Of a DNA stretch of 64,000 nt, positions 45,791 to 55,406 are shown piece after piece. Under the pieces are notes generated by a model. It did not search any database. It worked only from the letters and a program-made list of their open reading frames with translations, and had not been told where the DNA came from. The stretch is from the NCBI GenBank assembly GCA_945860955.1, contig CAMATH010000004.1:45666-109665 (forward strand). The letters are read 5' to 3'. The DNA is from Planctomicrobium piriforme (GTDB lineage Bacteria > Planctomycetota > Planctomycetia > Planctomycetales > Planctomycetaceae). The translations under genes and the position numbers were made by a program. Within the stretch, counting starts at the first letter, position 1, and each line of letters begins with the position of its first letter.

Positions 45791-48063
45791 ACCCACTGGT
45801 CATCGACCTGTCACATTTGGGGCGAAACTTTGGTTCACTGGTCGCTGTCAGCGATGTTTCGTTTCAGGTTCGCCGGGGGGCGATTTTCGGACTTCTCGGC
45901 CCCAACGGTTCGGGCAAGTCCACAATCATCCGCATGCTCTGCGGCGTGTTGGAACCAACCTCGGGGAGCGCGACAGTCCTGGGACACGACGTCGGTACCG
46001 ATGCCGAGCGGATCAAACGCCGGATTGGATACATGTCGCAGAAATTCAGCCTGTATGGCGATCTGAGCGTGCGCGAGAACCTCGAGTTTTACGGCCGAAT
46101 CTATGGACTGTCCCCCGCGAAACTCGAAGAGCGAATCGCCGCCGTTGTTCAATTGACGGGTATTGGCGACCGCATGTCGCAGCTCGGTTCGACACTCTCG
46201 GGTGGCTGGAAACAACGGCTGGCGCTCGCTTGCGCATTGATTCATGAACCCGAGGTCGTGTTTCTGGATGAACCGACCGCAGGGATCGATCCGGTCGCCC
46301 GCCGGGAACTGTGGGATCTGTTGTTTGAACTGGCAGGACGCGGCGTGACACTGTTCGTCACCACGCACTACATGGATGAAGCCGAGCGCTGCACCGACGT
46401 GGGGTACATCCACATGTCGAAGTTGATCGTGTGCGGCAAACCCGAAGAACTGAAACAACTCGCCGCGGTCACCCCCGCGGGCACACGCCGCTTTGAATTC
46501 GAAATCGCCGAGCCAGCGACTCGGCTGGGGCGACTGCGATTGATTCCCGGAGTCGTGGACGCGACGTTGTTTGGTCAGTCGATTCATCTGCTGATCGACG
46601 CGGCCGTCACGGTGGAAACACTGGCGGTGGCACTGAAATTGCCGGCATCGGCGATTTCGCTGCGTCCCATCGCTCCGAGCCTGGAAGATGTGTTCGTAAC
46701 GTTGACCCGGTCGCAGGAGAGACTGCGGTTGGCCAACGGGAGTCAACCGACTGTCACCTTGTCGGAGAAGTCCGGTACGTCGACCGTTCCTGCCGGGAGC
46801 GGCCAGCCCCAGCGACAGGTGACATCGGAACCACTTCCTCCGCAACCACCGGTGGTTTCCCGCGACGAGCCAACTCGCATTGTCCCCACGTCCACAGCGG
46901 CACCGCGCGGCAACCCGTGGTCGGGTCTCGTGGCAATGCTGGTGAAGGAATTCCAGCATATACGCCGCGAGCCGGCGACGATCTTCTTCATGCTGGTTGT
47001 TCCGGTGATGCAGACGATCATTTTCGGCTACGCGATTCAAACCGAGATTCGCAATATCCCGACGGTCGTCTATGACCTGGATGGCCGGTCCAGCGCGCGT
47101 GAGCTGGTCGAGGCATTTCGCAACACCCGCACGTTTGAAATCGTCGAACGGGTCTTGGATGAAGAGTCGTTTCGCCGCGCGATTACCTCCGGGCGGGCGC
47201 GAGTCGGCGTGCGCATTCCCCCCGACTATTCCGATGGTCTGTTACGCGGCCGACAGGTGCGGATTCAAGTCTTGATCGATGGCAGCGATTCCCAGGTGGC
47301 GAACGCGGCGCTCAACGCGGCGAATCTGCTGGGCGTCTCACTGTCGCGCCGGCGAGCTGGCAGTCTCGCGGAAACCGCACCACTGGTCCCCGCCCGCGAC
47401 GCCACCGGTCGCGCCGTTCAGCCGATCGAAGTGCGGCCCCGGCTGCTGTTCAATCCCGATCTCGAAACCTCACATTTTTTCGTTCCGGGACTGGTGGGGA
47501 TCATCATGCAGCTCGTCACCCTGTTTCTCACATCGTTCGCGATTGTGCGGGAACGGGAAGTCGGTACGCTTGAGCAGTTGTTTGTCACCCCCGTGGGCCG
47601 GCTGGGATTGCTGTTCGGAAAACTGGTGCCATACGCCCTGATCGGGTTTCTGGAAATGCTGGTGGTCCTCACCGTGATGGTGTACGTGTTTGGTGTGCCG
47701 ATCCATGGTGACCTGTCACTGCTATTCGGGTTTTCGGCGATTTTCATCGTGTGCGCGCTCGGGCTGGGGTTGTTCGTATCGACGGTAGCCCGTACCCAGT
47801 TGCAGGCGATGCAGTTCGCGTTTCTGATGATGCTGCCGTCGGTGCTGCTGTCGGGATTTGTTTTTCCCCGCGATGAAATGCCGCTGCCGATCTATCTGTT
47901 TTCGTACGCGATTCCGGCGACCTATTTCATCGAGAGTCTACGGGGGATCGTCCTCCGCGGTGCCGACCTGACCGATCTCTTGCCCCAGGCGGCGGGCTTG
48001 GTGATCTGCACTCTGGTGATATTGTCCCTGGCGGTTTCACGATTCCGGAAGCAGTTGGCATAA
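45787..48063 (+). CDS. ABC exporter, fused ATPase and ABC-2 permease
   Basis: The 758-residue protein has an N-terminal ATPase with Walker A GPNGSGKST, signature LSGGWKQRL and Walker B VVFLDEPTAGID. A Pro/Thr-rich linker of about 60 residues follows, then an ABC-2-type membrane domain: one segment (IFFMLVVPVMQTIIFGYAI), a large periplasmic loop, and five C-terminal segments. It resembles YbhF with YbhS/R joined in one chain. Since only one permease half is present, a homodimer is likely. With the HlyD protein it should export a small molecule or lipid across the envelope. Confidence 0.93.
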   Translation: MNPLVIDLSHLGRNFGSLVAVSDVSFQVRRGAIFGLLGPNGSGKSTIIRMLCGVLEPTSGSATVLGHDVGTDAERIKRRIGYMSQKFSLYGDLSVRENLEFYGRIYGLSPAKLEERIAAVVQLTGIGDRMSQLGSTLSGGWKQRLALACALIHEPEVVFLDEPTAGIDPVARRELWDLLFELAGRGVTLFVTTHYMDEAERCTDVGYIHMSKLIVCGKPEELKQLAAVTPAGTRRFEFEIAEPATRLGRLRLIPGVVDATLFGQSIHLLIDAAVTVETLAVALKLPASAISLRPIAPSLEDVFVTLTRSQERLRLANGSQPTVTLSEKSGTSTVPAGSGQPQRQVTSEPLPPQPPVVSRDEPTRIVPTSTAAPRGNPWSGLVAMLVKEFQHIRREPATIFFMLVVPVMQTIIFGYAIQTEIRNIPTVVYDLDGRSSARELVEAFRNTRTFEIVERVLDEESFRRAITSGRARVGVRIPPDYSDGLLRGRQVRIQVLIDGSDSQVANAALNAANLLGVSLSRRRAGSLAETAPLVPARDATGRAVQPIEVRPRLLFNPDLETSHFFVPGLVGIIMQLVTLFLTSFAIVREREVGTLEQLFVTPVGRLGLLFGKLVPYALIGFLEMLVVLTVMVYVFGVPIHGDLSLLFGFSAIFIVCALGLGLFVSTVARTQLQAMQFAFLMMLPSVLLSGFVFPRDEMPLPIYLFSYAIPATYFIESLRGIVLRGADLTDLLPQAAGLVICTLVILSLAVSRFRKQLA

Positions 48064-48079
48064 CCGGAGTCATGGACTA

Positions 48080-48185
48080 AACCAAGATCCATTCCCACAT
48101 TGGCGCGTCTGCGGAAAGCTGCTACGAACCGCCGGGAAGTTGTCCGCGGATTTGACATGGATCGCGCAGGGAGGCGCTGGAAGAG
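48080..48185 (+). promoter_or_regulatory. Upstream region of 773-residue gene 1, duplicated at 50606-50709
   Basis: The 105 bases before the first paralogue match those before the second. Shared blocks include ATTGGCGCG, CGCCGGGAAGTTGTCCGC, GATTTGACAT and CGCGCAGGGAGGCG, the last including the likely Shine-Dalgarno GGGAGG. TTGACAT could serve as a -35 element, but a -10 is not obvious. Confidence 0.6.
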
Positions 48186-50507
48186 ATGGTCGTTCGCAAT
48201 TCGGGCTTTCGCGCCGGCATGAAACTGAGTGCCGTGATCCTGGCGCTCTGCACCGCGATTCCAGCACTGTCGTCGGCTGACGAACGCGACGCCGCGACAC
48301 CTTCAAAGGTGACGGCGAACTCCCCCGCAGTTCGCCCCAGTGTCATGGACCGCCATGCGTGGCTACAGACGGGTGTTCCACAATTCCTGGCACATGTCGA
48401 ACGGCTGTACGAAGCATTGGCAGCGGGCGAATTTGAATCTGCTATCCGCGGTGCCCGCAAGCTCGCCGATGTGTGTGCCGAAGGGTTCGGACCGGACCGT
48501 CCCCGGACGAAACTGATGCGGTTGCTGGCCGATTCGTTTGGCGATCTGGAACGGCTTAACCCAGAACAGCGAAAGATCCTGGTCAGCGCAACCCAGTCAT
48601 TTCTGCGTGGGAAGACACTGCTGCGGGAGAAGAACCGCGAGGGAGCAATCGCCGCCTGGCAAGAGGCTGACTCGAAGTTTGGCGAGGTTCTGGGGAATCG
48701 TCGGGTTCTGGCGTATCCTTGCATCACCTATCTGGCCGAACTGGAAATTGGCGCCGCCGAATTCTCCCGCGCGCACGAGCGTCTGGACCGACTGCTGACG
48801 GAGTTGACTCCGCCCCAGGAGGGAACGGAATCGCTGTTCGGACACTTGTGGATTCTAAAGGGGAACCTGGGGCTGGTCGAAGACAGCGCGACAGCGGCAG
48901 AGGAAGCCTTCCGCAAATCGATCACCATTCTGAAGCCCCTGGCGCTGGCCGAACCGAACGGTCCCTTCGCACAAGACTATGCCCGGGGCTGTTACTCGGT
49001 TTCAATTCTGTTGAACGATCGCAACGAATCGGGTGAGGCGCTTCAGTTCGCGAGAGAAACGCTGCAGCAACAGTTGGTTTTCGATCCCGAGAATCGATTG
49101 CTGGCGTTGGGGGTTCAGATCGAGATCGCCAGAAGCCTGAGTCGACTGCGCCGAACGACAGAATCTGATCTGGTGTTCATGGCGATCATTCGCCAGTTGA
49201 TTCAGTTGCCGATGACCTCCGAAAAGCAGCCGGCACATTATTCGCACATCCTGCTGCGGTGCTGGGTCGCCCATGTGGAACACCAGCGGTTGTGTGGTCG
49301 GGATGAGCTGGCGGCCACGCAACAGGCTGCGATCGAAGCGTACATTCAACGTCCCATGTGCGGCATCGCTCTGGGCAAATTCCAGGAGTTGAGCCGGCCT
49401 GACTTTGTGGCTCAACCACAAACCGCCGCTGGCATTTATCCCCAGGTTTTCGCCAAGGTCATTGTGGAAACCGCTTTGGAAACCGTAAACAAACGGTACA
49501 TGGAGCAGATGGTTCTGGGCAGGACCGAAGAGGCGCTGGCGACCGCGCGCCTCGGTTTGCGGGAAGCGTCCAAAAGACTCTCGCCCGATGACTGGAGCCT
49601 CGCGGGGCTGACTCAATTCGCCAGGACTTGTGAAGAGACGCTACGACTACCCGAGAAATCGCAACAACTGGTCACTGAAGCGTTTCGGCTCCAGGCGCTG
49701 TCCCTCAGATCGCCGAATCCGCGGGACATGGCCGTCGCCACACGCGACTCAGTGTCCAAGATTGAAGAGGCATTTTCGCCGCACCATCCGCACGCGATCC
49801 TGCTGCGGTATGGACTGGCGACGCACGAATTCAAATCGGGAGATTTGAATTCGGCTCAGGCGGAATTCGCGGGAATCGCTGAGCCTTTGGAACAGATCTT
49901 CGGCACCACCAGCCCGCTCGTCGCGGATTATTGGTTGTGGAGCGCCCGGGTGGAACAGTTGACGGGGGAACCTGTCATCGCGGAGCAACTCGCGCGACGA
50001 GCCCTGGCAATTCTGGAGCCATTGATCGTCAAGGAAGGAAATCCCAAGCAGATTGTTGGCTATGTGTTTGGCAAGTCGATTCTGGCGGAAATTCACCGGG
50101 CGCGCGGGGAAATTGAAACGGCGCTGGAACTGACCTGGCAAGTGTCGGACCTTCTGTCCATCGTCAATGCCCCTTTCGTAGACCGTGCCGACATTTCGCA
50201 GTTGATGGCGAAATGCCTCGTTCAAGCGAGCCGCCTGGAGGAGGCGACGGTGCTGTTGGACCGCTGGAGTTTTGCCGCCCTGGCCCAGATGAAGAACAAA
50301 CGATCACCCTGTCCACCTCAGGTCGCCTTCGGAACCTACGCCACGTATGCGCAGCACCTGCGCCAGACGGGTCAGACCGACGAGGCCGACGCGCTCCAGA
50401 GATCGCTGGATCTGATCACTCAGTCGATGGAAAAATTGCAGTCCAAACGCGACCTGGTGACCCCCGCCGCGGGTGTGGCGGAACCGCCGGGTTCTACGAG
50501 GCGCTGA
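48186..50507 (+). CDS. Secreted alpha-helical (TPR-like) protein, paralogue 1
   Basis: The 773-residue protein has a signal peptide (AVILALCTAIPALSSADE). The rest is almost all predicted helix with TPR-like pairs, for example AGEFESAIRGARKLAD, EAFRKSITILKPLALAEPNG, NESGEALQFARETLQQQL and EALATARLGLREASKRL. No catalytic motif is seen. It probably forms a solenoid binding other proteins in the periplasm. The next gene is a same-length duplicate. It lies 122 bases after the ABC exporter and may or may not be linked to it. Confidence 0.8.
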   Translation: MVVRNSGFRAGMKLSAVILALCTAIPALSSADERDAATPSKVTANSPAVRPSVMDRHAWLQTGVPQFLAHVERLYEALAAGEFESAIRGARKLADVCAEGFGPDRPRTKLMRLLADSFGDLERLNPEQRKILVSATQSFLRGKTLLREKNREGAIAAWQEADSKFGEVLGNRRVLAYPCITYLAELEIGAAEFSRAHERLDRLLTELTPPQEGTESLFGHLWILKGNLGLVEDSATAAEEAFRKSITILKPLALAEPNGPFAQDYARGCYSVSILLNDRNESGEALQFARETLQQQLVFDPENRLLALGVQIEIARSLSRLRRTTESDLVFMAIIRQLIQLPMTSEKQPAHYSHILLRCWVAHVEHQRLCGRDELAATQQAAIEAYIQRPMCGIALGKFQELSRPDFVAQPQTAAGIYPQVFAKVIVETALETVNKRYMEQMVLGRTEEALATARLGLREASKRLSPDDWSLAGLTQFARTCEETLRLPEKSQQLVTEAFRLQALSLRSPNPRDMAVATRDSVSKIEEAFSPHHPHAILLRYGLATHEFKSGDLNSAQAEFAGIAEPLEQIFGTTSPLVADYWLWSARVEQLTGEPVIAEQLARRALAILEPLIVKEGNPKQIVGYVFGKSILAEIHRARGEIETALELTWQVSDLLSIVNAPFVDRADISQLMAKCLVQASRLEEATVLLDRWSFAALAQMKNKRSPCPPQVAFGTYATYAQHLRQTGQTDEADALQRSLDLITQSMEKLQSKRDLVTPAAGVAEPPGSTRR

Positions 50508-50605
50508 AATGCAGAACGCGCGGCCGTGGTGCAAAAAACACCCCGTTTCGATTTGACCGAGCGAATGGCGATCCTATGGCCAGGGATTCATCACCACCGG
50601 TTTTT

Positions 50606-50709
50606 CAAGACACCAATTCCGCATTGGCGCGTTCACGGAAAACTGCTACCAATCGCCGGGAAGTTGTCCGCAGATTTGACATAAACCGCGCAGGGAGGCG
50701 ACGGAAAAG
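50606..50709 (+). promoter_or_regulatory. Upstream region of 773-residue gene 2
   Basis: This is the second copy of the conserved upstream region, with the same order of blocks ending in CGCGCAGGGAGGCG before the ATG. Its retention after duplication suggests that it carries the promoter and ribosome site for each copy. Confidence 0.6.
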
Positions 50710-53031
50710 ATGATTGTTCACCATTTGGGCTATCGAACCGGCAGCATTCTGTGTGCCGCGATCCTGGCGATCTTCTCCGCGCTTCCGATCCAGTCGTGGG
50801 CTGACGAACCCGGCGCTTCGACATTGTCGAAGGTGACGGCAGAACCCTCCGACGTGCGACGCAGTGCCATGGGCCGGCATGGGTGGCTGTTGGATGGCGT
50901 CCCACAGTGCCTCGATCAGTTAAACCGGTTATACGACGCGGTGGCGGCGGGTGAGGTGGAGATTGCAATCCGCAAGGCCCCCAAAATCGCCGCTGCGACC
51001 GCCGCAACCTTTGGTCCCGATCATCCCAGGACGAAATTCGTCCGTTTGCAGACCGCTCCCATTGGCGACCTGGAACGGCTTGATCTGGAACAGCGGCAGA
51101 CCATTGTCAGCGCGGCTCAGCAATGTCGACGTGCCCGAACGTTTTTAAGTGAGAACGACCGCGAGGGGGCCAAAGCCGCTTTGTTGGGAGCTGTCGCGAG
51201 TCTTGACAAAGTCTCGGGAAACCGCCGAGTTCTGGCTTATTCCTGCATCATCCAACTTGCGACTTTGGAGATGGAAGACGCCGAATACTCTCGCATGGGG
51301 GAGCGACTGGACCGCTTGCTTGTGGAATTGACTCCACTCCAAGAGGGGGCGGAATCGTTGACGGGGTATTTGTGGCTGCTGAAAGGATACGTGCGACTGG
51401 CTGAGGACAAGTCGGCAATGGCGGAGGAGGCCTGTCGCAATGCGATCGCGTTACTGAAGCCACTCGCCCAAGTTGAACCGAATGGCACGTTCGCACGAGA
51501 CTACTCCCACGCGTGTCACATCCTTTCGATTCTGTTGAACGATCGAAATGATCCGGCTGGGGCACTCCAGTTCGCGAGAGAAGCGTTGCAACAGCAACTT
51601 TGTTTCGATTCGGAGAGTCGCCCGCATTTGCTGCGAATCCAGATTGAAATCACCAGAAGTCTGAGTCGACTTCAAAAAACAGTCGAGGCCGATCTGGTGT
51701 TCATGGGGATTATCCGTCAACTGCTGCAGATTGCGGCGACACGCGAGAAACAACATTCCGAGCATTCACAAATTCTTCTTCGTTGTGCCATTGCCCATGT
51801 GGAACACCTGCGGTTGTGTGGTCGGGATGAACTGGCCGCCACGCAGCAGGCCGCAATCGAAGCGTGGATTCAACGTCCCATGTATGGGATCGCTCAGGCC
51901 AGGTTTCAGGAGGTGACACGGCCGGGTTTTGTGGCTCAACCAAAAACCACCACCGGAATTTATCCACAGGTTGTTGCTCACTTCACCGTGGAAGTCGCTC
52001 TCAAACAAGCATCTCAAAGATGTATGGACAAGATGGTACTGGGCAGGACCGGGGAAGCACTGACAACCGCGAGAGAAGCGTTGAGCCAGGCTTCGAAGAC
52101 GCTGGCTCGCGACGATTGGTCCCTTGCGAACCTGTCACATTTCGCCCAGACCTGCGAAGACACTCTGCGACTTCCCGAGAAGTCGCAGAAACTGGTCACC
52201 GAAGCGTACCGTCTCCAGTCGCTGGCTTACAAATCGAAGAATCCGCAGGACACGCTCGTGGCGATGCGAAACTCGCTGTTCAAGATTGAAGAGGCTTTTT
52301 CCCCGCGCCATCCGCACGCGATACAACTTCGGTTTGGATTGACGGGACTCGAACTCAACTCGGGGGATCTGAAGGCGGCGCAGGCGAATCTCTCGGGACT
52401 CGCCGAGCCTCTGGAGCACGCCTTTGGCGCGGCCAGCCCGATTGTCGCGAAATACTGGGTGTGGAGTGCCCGGGCGGAACTGTCGGCGAGAGAACCAGTG
52501 ATCGCGGAACAATTCGTACGACGGGGCCTGGCGATTCTCGAACCGTTGATTGTTCGAGAAGGAAATCCGACGCATATTGAAGATTACATTGTCGGCAAAA
52601 TGGTCCTGGTGCAAATCCACAAAGCGCGGTGCGAATGGGAAACCGCGCTCGACCTGATCCGGCAAGTGTCGGATCTTCAGTCAATCATCAACTCGCCGTT
52701 TCAGGAACGGGCCGGAACCTCGCTGGTGGTCGCGAATTGTCTCCAGCAACTGGGACGCATGGAGGAAGCGACGGTACTGTTGGACCGCACAAGTTTCTCC
52801 GCCCAGGCTCAAAGCAGAAACAAAAACGCGCCTTGTCCACCAAAGGTCGCGATCGACACCTATGCTGTGTATGCGCAGCACCTGCGTCTGACGGGTCAAA
52901 TCGACGAAGCGGATGCCTTGCAGAAATCACTGGATCTGGCAGTTCAGAAGATGGAAAAAAACCAAACCAAGGGGGAACTGGTGACCCCTGCGGCGGGCGT
53001 GGCACCTCCGTCGGCGTCTTCGAAACGCTGA
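50710..53031 (+). CDS. Secreted alpha-helical (TPR-like) protein, paralogue 2
   Basis: The 773-residue protein aligns end to end with the preceding gene: signal peptide (ILCAAILAIFSALPIQSWADE), LNRLYDAVAAGEVEIAI, LLNDRNDPAGALQFAREAL and the closing VTPAAGVAPPSASSKR versus VTPAAGVAEPPGSTRR. The two have diverged widely in the middle, by eye roughly half identical. Both keep the same length. It is a solenoid-type secreted protein of unknown function; the duplicate with its upstream region argues for a whole-unit tandem duplication. Confidence 0.8.
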   Translation: MIVHHLGYRTGSILCAAILAIFSALPIQSWADEPGASTLSKVTAEPSDVRRSAMGRHGWLLDGVPQCLDQLNRLYDAVAAGEVEIAIRKAPKIAAATAATFGPDHPRTKFVRLQTAPIGDLERLDLEQRQTIVSAAQQCRRARTFLSENDREGAKAALLGAVASLDKVSGNRRVLAYSCIIQLATLEMEDAEYSRMGERLDRLLVELTPLQEGAESLTGYLWLLKGYVRLAEDKSAMAEEACRNAIALLKPLAQVEPNGTFARDYSHACHILSILLNDRNDPAGALQFAREALQQQLCFDSESRPHLLRIQIEITRSLSRLQKTVEADLVFMGIIRQLLQIAATREKQHSEHSQILLRCAIAHVEHLRLCGRDELAATQQAAIEAWIQRPMYGIAQARFQEVTRPGFVAQPKTTTGIYPQVVAHFTVEVALKQASQRCMDKMVLGRTGEALTTAREALSQASKTLARDDWSLANLSHFAQTCEDTLRLPEKSQKLVTEAYRLQSLAYKSKNPQDTLVAMRNSLFKIEEAFSPRHPHAIQLRFGLTGLELNSGDLKAAQANLSGLAEPLEHAFGAASPIVAKYWVWSARAELSAREPVIAEQFVRRGLAILEPLIVREGNPTHIEDYIVGKMVLVQIHKARCEWETALDLIRQVSDLQSIINSPFQERAGTSLVVANCLQQLGRMEEATVLLDRTSFSAQAQSRNKNAPCPPKVAIDTYAVYAQHLRLTGQIDEADALQKSLDLAVQKMEKNQTKGELVTPAAGVAPPSASSKR

Positions 53032-53063
53032 CCGTATACCTTCACAATCTACGACGTGGCGGG

Positions 53064-54011
53064 TCACTCCGCCGGCACCAACCCCACGCGGACCGCTTCG
53101 CGTTCCAGTTCCCGTTCAACCGCCAGAACCCTGTCGGTGAGTTCATCGATCGCCGCCTCGTCCGCCGCGCTCAGTCGGCGTTGCGGCGCCCGGGGGAGGC
53201 CGAAATCGAATCCCAGCCGCTGCATCGCGTGTTTCAGCATGCTGATGTTGAAGCTGTCCTGCTCGCGGGCGCGAAAATCCTCGATTGGCAGAATCTGCTG
53301 CTGATATCGCATTCCCTCGGCGTACGCACCTGCCGAAAAGGCGGCGTGCATCGCCAGTGTCAGATGCGGGCAGATATTCCCCGCGCCGGTGGTGTAGCCG
53401 GTTGAGCCGGCGAGCAGATAATACGGCGCGAATCGCTCGGCCGATCCACACAACCATTCAATCCGGTCGCCGTCGGCCAGCACCACTTTGCGGAAGTCGT
53501 GCAGATTATTCTCGGCGTATTTGATTCCCACGACGTGGGGATTGTCAGCCATTTCCAGGAGAAGCTGGTCTGATGGAATGGGGCTTTTCTTATAGATCAG
53601 CGTGGGACAGCGGAGAGCGTCGATCACGGTGCGGTAATAGTCGGCGACCCCGACATTGCACAGATAAGGGTGCGTGAACGGCATGAACATGACACCGGTC
53701 GCACCGGCCTCGAGCGAACGCCGTCCGACATCGATCGCATGGTCGAGCTGCAATCCGACCGGGGCGAAAATCTGTGCCTCAAATCCCGCCGCCTGTCGGG
53801 TGACTTGAACCAGCGAGACGATTTCGTCGGCGGAGAGGCTGTGGAATTCGCTGGTGCCGGCGGCGGGCATGTAGACCCGAATGCCCGCCCGCCGCATGCG
53901 GTCGATATGCTGGGCTTGCACATCGAGATTCAGTTTCCCGCTGGAATCAAACGCCGTCAGGGGAACCAGATGGACGGTGCGCAGCCGGGAGCGATCGTAG
54001 GTGGAAGACAT
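53064..54011 (-). CDS. DapA-like (DHDPS/NAL superfamily) class I aldolase
   Basis: The 315-residue protein has the (beta/alpha)8 class I aldolase pattern: an early MPAAGTSEFHSLSADE in place of the G-T-T-G-E turn, LIYKKSPIP with the conserved Tyr, and VGIKYAENN with the Schiff-base Lys. An unusual feature is S-E for the usual G-E in the substrate carboxylate loop, which points away from true dihydrodipicolinate synthase. Likely substrates are pyruvate-derived sugar acids. It follows the SDR gene on the same strand by 124 bases, and the two may form a small catabolic unit. Confidence 0.88.
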   Translation of the reverse strand: MSSTYDRSRLRTVHLVPLTAFDSSGKLNLDVQAQHIDRMRRAGIRVYMPAAGTSEFHSLSADEIVSLVQVTRQAAGFEAQIFAPVGLQLDHAIDVGRRSLEAGATGVMFMPFTHPYLCNVGVADYYRTVIDALRCPTLIYKKSPIPSDQLLLEMADNPHVVGIKYAENNLHDFRKVVLADGDRIEWLCGSAERFAPYYLLAGSTGYTTGAGNICPHLTLAMHAAFSAGAYAEGMRYQQQILPIEDFRAREQDSFNISMLKHAMQRLGFDFGLPRAPQRRLSAADEAAIDELTDRVLAVERELEREAVRVGLVPAE

Positions 54012-54135
54012 GAAGTGCGGAATCCGATAAGCGGTAGCGGTGAGTCAGACAAAGTAAAGGGCGAACCGCGAGTGGGCACGGCGCTCGATCGAAAAGTGCG
54101 GGAACGGTCAACGGCTCGATCGGGCAATTCCCCGC

Positions 54136-54888
54136 TCACATGGTCCGGCCTCCATCGACCACCAGGCACTGCCCGGTGGTCAGGGTGGTGCCGGTCGCCA
54201 GATAAAAGACGGCGTCTGCAATATCATCAGGCATCGCGGGACGCTGCATGGGGTAGTTCGCCGTCCGCTGTTCCAGTTGCTCTTCGGTCATCACCGCCCG
54301 CAGCCAGCGGGTGTCGACCGGACCGGGGCAGACCGCGTTGACGCGAATCGCCGGCCCAAGTACCCGCGCCAGCGACTTGGTCATGGTGTTGAGCGCCCCT
54401 TTGCTGGCGGCGTAGGCGATGCTCGATCCCTCGCCCCCGATCCCCGCGACCGAACTCACGCTGACAATCGACCCTCCTCCGGACTTCTTCATGAGCGGAG
54501 TGGCGGCTCGCACGCAGAAGAACGGTCCTTTCAGGTTGACCTGAAGAATCCGATCCCACTTCTCTTCGGTCAGCGCCTCGAAGTCGGCGTGGTCGATGAA
54601 CCAGGTCGTCCCCGCGTTGTTGACCAGCACATCCAGTCGGCCGAACGCCGCTTCGACCTGCTGCAGCATGTCGCGGACGGCGGCGTCGTTCCCCACGTCG
54701 GCCTGCACCAACAGCCCCTTCACATGGCACGCCTCGACCAGCTTCAGAGTCTCGCGCGCCTCGGTCTCGCTGCGGGAGTAGTTCACCACCACGTTGTAGC
54801 CATTCCCGGCGAACCGCAGGGCGCACGCCCGGCCGATCCCGGTCGCGGACCCTGTAATCAGGACCACCTTGTGTTTGACTTCAGACAT
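54136..54888 (-). CDS. Short-chain dehydrogenase/reductase
   Basis: The 250-residue protein is a classical SDR. VVLITGSATGIGRACA is the TGxxxGIG cofactor motif, VLVNNAG the NNAG motif, VSVSSVAG holds the catalytic Ser and AYAASKGAL the Tyr-x3-Lys pair, followed by VNAVCPGPVDT and the C-terminal VDGGRTM. It is FabG-like in sequence, but its pairing with a DapA-like aldolase suggests oxidation or reduction of a sugar or sugar acid. Cofactor preference is not clear. Either of two adjacent ATGs (54891 or 54888) is possible. Confidence 0.9.
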   Translation of the reverse strand: MSEVKHKVVLITGSATGIGRACALRFAGNGYNVVVNYSRSETEARETLKLVEACHVKGLLVQADVGNDAAVRDMLQQVEAAFGRLDVLVNNAGTTWFIDHADFEALTEEKWDRILQVNLKGPFFCVRAATPLMKKSGGGSIVSVSSVAGIGGEGSSIAYAASKGALNTMTKSLARVLGPAIRVNAVCPGPVDTRWLRAVMTEEQLEQRTANYPMQRPAMPDDIADAVFYLATGTTLTTGQCLVVDGGRTM

Positions 54889-55295
54889 CATCGACTCCAG
54901 GTTTTCGGAAGGAGGGCATGAGGCGGGAAAGGGTGGGGCCAGGCAGGAATCGGACCGCAGGCTGCCGTTGGGACACGGATTCGACTATAGCGTCTCCAGT
55001 TTCCTGAGAGTACGCTCCGACTCGTTCAGGTGCGGCAACTCCGGAAGACATCAACCGCCGTCAATTCAACAAATTCCAAAAATTTCTCACATTTTTTGTT
55101 TGCATTTCCAAAAATATCGTTTATCCTGATTCCAACGTTCGCATTTCCCGGCAACTTTCACTCAGTTTTGCGCTTCGCGTTTCACGTCACTTTCGGTTGG
55201 GTTCACGAGGGTTGTTCAAACAGCCGGCGTTTGTGGGTTCGGGCGTTTTGGCAGCGTGGTTTCGTTTCGTTCCTCTGAGATTACGGAGAGCGCTC
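54889..55295. promoter_or_regulatory. AT-rich leader region of the RHS gene
   Basis: This stretch separates the divergent SDR and RHS genes. Bases about 55065-55160 are much richer in A/T than the surroundings, with TTTTTTGTTTGCATTTCC and AAAAATATCG, a likely promoter zone. Downstream, GGAGAG lies nine bases before the ATG at 55296 and could be the ribosome site of the intact RHS gene. Confidence 0.5.
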
Positions 55296-55406
55296 ATGCT
55301 CCGTCGTTCGTTTTGGCTTTTGGTTCGCAACTGGGTTGGTAGACTGGGCGCTGTGCAGGGGGGGGGGCATTTTGCGCGCTCGGCGCAGGGCGGCTGTTCG
55401 TCTTGA
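55296..55406 (+). other. Out-of-frame 5' end of the RHS gene, ending in a G10 tract
   Basis: The frame from ATG 55296 encodes MLRRSFWLLVRNWVGRLG, then CAG and a run of ten G at 55358-55367. In this frame it stops at TGA 55404. Deleting one G (or adding two) joins it to the RHS frame as QGGGILRARRRAAVRLETLE. A short basic leader followed by L-E-x-L-E-x-R-x-x-L-A is the usual N terminus of giant planctomycete surface proteins, and GGAG precedes this ATG. The gene start is therefore probably here, with the frame broken at the homopolymer. Confidence 0.65.

Noticed and set aside
55197..55295. Coding upstream of ATG 55296
   Set aside because: The frame is open, but the leader-like sequence and ribosome site both point to 55296.
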